Below, piece after piece: positions 62,301-64,000 of a DNA stretch of 64,000 nucleotides. The notes below the pieces were generated by a model. It was not told the origin of the DNA. It did no database searches and was given only the letters and a program-made list of their open reading frames with translations. Made by a program: the position numbers and the translations under genes. Origin of the DNA: Parelaphostrongylus tenuis (Eukaryota > Nematoda > Chromadorea > Rhabditida > Metastrongylidae); NCBI GenBank assembly GCA_019055375.1, contig JAHQIW010000367.1, forward strand, positions 124,001 through 188,000, written 5' to 3'. The stretch's first letter is position 1, and the number at the start of each line of letters is the position of its first letter.

Positions 62301-63774
62301 TTCCAATCGCGACCACGACCCATCTCTGGTGGCGGTTTGGCGTTTGGCCCTGAATTTTCCACGAATATCCACCCGAATACAAACGAGGATAATATGAATA
62401 TAACACTTAAAGGATAAAGCTTTCAATGTTGATCAATCTTGAAGAATGCGGCATGCATCTGGCTCCATTCGTAGCATCATTTGAGGTGATTCATTGCATT
62501 CTTAGCGTTTACAATGACTCGTGGTCTCCTATCAATGTATCAGATCACTCCCGCTGTCCTCCCAGACAAGTCTGATCGTCGACGACTCCGGAGGGGACGG
62601 AAGCTTGATGAGCCTTGAGCGCGGGATCGAATGGACGACCATTGATTGATCGATTACTTGTGTGTCACAGAGTTCCTCTAATCACTGCGTGATAATAAGC
62701 TCGTAAGAAAAGTGGACTTACCCTCTTAAATCTGCAATGGAGCCTTACTGAATGTGAAAAATACGAAGGCTATAAAAACTGGGAGTACATTAAGAACATA
62801 TAAAGTCTCTTATGACCATGAACGAACCCATAAACTTCTCGTAGAGTTGGCCAAGGGGAGACAATGATGCCGACTCTCCGCCATAGTAATTGTTCCGGTC
62901 AATATGTAGAACCTTCTTGCCACTGACGGATAACATTCCAGAAATAATACACTCCTAAAATACGAGTAAAATATAATAATTTCACAGACACCATAATATT
63001 GAGCTTGCAAGGATTTTTCCGGACATTTCCGTTTCACTTGATTATTTTTCGCGTATTTTTTGTTAAGTTGTTTTCACTATCGTTCAGAGCAGTTGCTTCT
63101 TGCGGTTTCTTTGATTTATAACACTAATACATTTGTTTTAAGATGGGGATATTCTGAGAACGGAAACGATTGTCGATGCCAGACGAGTACTGCTTGGGTT
63201 CAAGTATTGCTTAGACTTTCCGCCGGATTAACGAGGCCTGGGGGGGGGGGGGGGGGCAGGACAGTTGGGATAAGCGCAATTTTGATCCTTTCAATGAATT
63301 CAAGGCTGCAAATGGAGATTTGACGCACAAGTAAGGAGCCGGTCGCCTACAAGAAATTGACGGAAAAGCCGCTTCGAATGAAAATTAGTGTCAAAGCCAG
63401 TCATGAATGTATTGAAACGATCAAAAACTGCAGCTCTTCTAAATGTTCCGTCACTCCGGACCTCGTTAATCCGGCGGAAAGTCTCAGCAGCGCTCAAAAC
63501 CCAAAAGACCGACACGTTTAACATCAACAATCGTTTCCGTTCTTGGGATGATTCCATCTTACAACAAATGTTATAAGTGTTATATATCAAAATAACCGCA
63601 CAAAGCTGCTTTAAGCGATAGTACAAGCAAAAACTTAAATGCACGGAAAATAATCCACAAAGACGAAGAAATCCAGGAAATTTCTTGGATCTAATACATA
63701 GGACCGACTTATAATGACGTCCAACTTACCTTGAGCCCCGTTCCCAGAACTATTGCATCGTATTCCTCGTCCAT
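59309..63774 (-). CDS. gdi-1: Rab GDP-dissociation inhibitor GDI-1, complete, 11 exons
   Basis: Exons in gene order: 63774-63730, 62954-62828, 62349-62174, 62062-61898, 61843-61767, 61705-61585, 61353-61225, 60219-60066, 60001-59857, 59784-59676, 59395-59309. Phases are consistent throughout and the product is 444 aa, as in the C. elegans protein. GDI extracts prenylated, GDP-bound Rab GTPases from membranes and keeps them soluble in the cytosol for recycling. Visible are the N-terminal nucleotide-fold motif [30 protein letters not shown], the Rab-binding-platform stretch [63 protein letters not shown] and the C-terminal [12 protein letters not shown]. There is no CAAX tail, as expected. Intron 1 (63730-62955) contains foldback element E, intron 2 a SINE-A and intron 7 a SINE-B. 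Confidence 0.98.
60240..60365 (-). mobile_element. SINE family B copy in gdi-1 intron 7
   Basis: Reverse copy: TACTGAGTGTTATGCAAAGC body, ACAGGAGTTAAACCCCGTTT (T-arm complement), GGTGCATGCTACCAATCC head. The arms are degenerate. Confidence 0.7.
62405..62700 (-). mobile_element. SINE family A in gdi-1 intron 2
   Basis: Reverse orientation: GATAAAGCTTTCAATGTTGA, TTGAGGTGATTCATTGCATT, CAATGACTCGTGGTCTCCTA, CCTCCCAGACAAGTCTGATC, GAGCGCGGGATCGAATGGAC. The head ends TCTAATCACTGCGTGATAA. Inserted between the second and third coding exons without affecting their splice sites. Confidence 0.85.
63065..63690. mobile_element. Foldback element family E, copy 2, in gdi-1 intron 1
   Basis: Left arm about 63065-63235 and right arm about 63440-63660 are reverse complements with scattered changes. 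Shared words are TTGCGGTT, TATAACACT, AGAACGGAAACGATTGT and TTTCCGCCGGATTAACGAGG. The centre includes a run of 17 G (63240-63256) and a chance open frame. The right flank TCCACAAAGACGAAGAAATC also matches copy 1 beyond the arm (26320-26345), so the element extends past the pairing region. Confidence 0.7.
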
Positions 63775-63804
63775 CGTTAGTTGGTTGGCAACGAACAGAA
63801 GGTC

Positions 63805-63818
63805 CTCTTGAAAGAAAA
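63805..63818 (-). promoter_or_regulatory. Probable trans-splice acceptor of gdi-1
   Basis: On the minus strand TTTTCTTTCAAG ends at 63807, 32 bases before the ATG at 63774, and no upstream coding exon is expected for this protein. This is a standard position for spliced-leader addition in nematodes. Inference. Confidence 0.45.
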
Positions 63819-64000
63819 CAGGACATCTACAGATTAAGATCGTTGGCATATTAATATAATCAATTATTATAACCGTTTGTACGGCATTTTATACAGAATA
63901 AAACAGATTCCGATATAAAAATTCATTGACTAAATTGTACAAATATCAGTTCTTGACAGCTAAGCAAGCATAATTGACAGATGTCATCGGTATCCATGAC

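Overview
The window is eukaryotic DNA from a nematode, most likely a clade V (strongylid/rhabditid) species. Four spliced genes can be read, with GT-AG introns, nematode-style TTTCAG acceptors and protein lengths like the Caenorhabditis orthologues. The surrounding DNA is AT-rich, gene-poor and dense in degenerate mobile elements, which fits a parasitic strongylid better than Caenorhabditis; the species is inferred. Most open frames shorter than about 120 codons here are chance.

Genes. (1) 5147-10725 (+): a bZIP transcription factor of the PAR/CES-2/ATF-2 type in four exons, with a probable frame break inside the leucine zipper; an alternative proline/histidine-rich exon may lie at 4623-4778. 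(2) 35593-39057 (+): a complete six-exon Rho GTPase, rho-1, 192 aa. (3) 42580-50905 (-): thirteen exons of urocanate hydratase, the second enzyme of histidine breakdown, lacking only the short first and last coding exons and containing a GC-AG intron. (4) 59309-63774 (-): a complete eleven-exon Rab GDP-dissociation inhibitor, gdi-1, 444 aa. Two weaker candidates are a terminal exon at 25215-25485 and a small exon near 11410. The genes are functionally unrelated and no operon is evident. rho-1 and gdi-1 have plausible trans-splice acceptors just upstream of their ATGs.

Repeats, by region. 1-4.6 kb: two inverted-repeat elements, one splitting a tRNA-derived SINE. 11-35 kb: a gene-poor repeat graveyard with many copies of two tRNA-derived SINE families (called A, about 300 bp, and B, about 150 bp), several long inverted-repeat elements, tandem duplications and GC-rich blocks. 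39.9-41.0 kb: a Penelope-like retroelement remnant encoding a GIY-YIG endonuclease between long inverted repeats. 42-63 kb: introns of the urocanase and GDI genes carry further SINEs and foldback elements.

The most striking signal is at 18.0-18.7 kb. A 639-bp palindromic element with a 13-bp target-site duplication carries, in each arm, a 46-nt segment with a complete type I hammerhead ribozyme core (three stems without mismatch and all core bases). More decayed hammerhead-like cores occur in the inverted repeats at 13.0-13.4 kb, at 26.0 kb and in the Penelope-like elements at 40 and 56 kb. Together they suggest a nematode population of Penelope-like, ribozyme-bearing retroelements.
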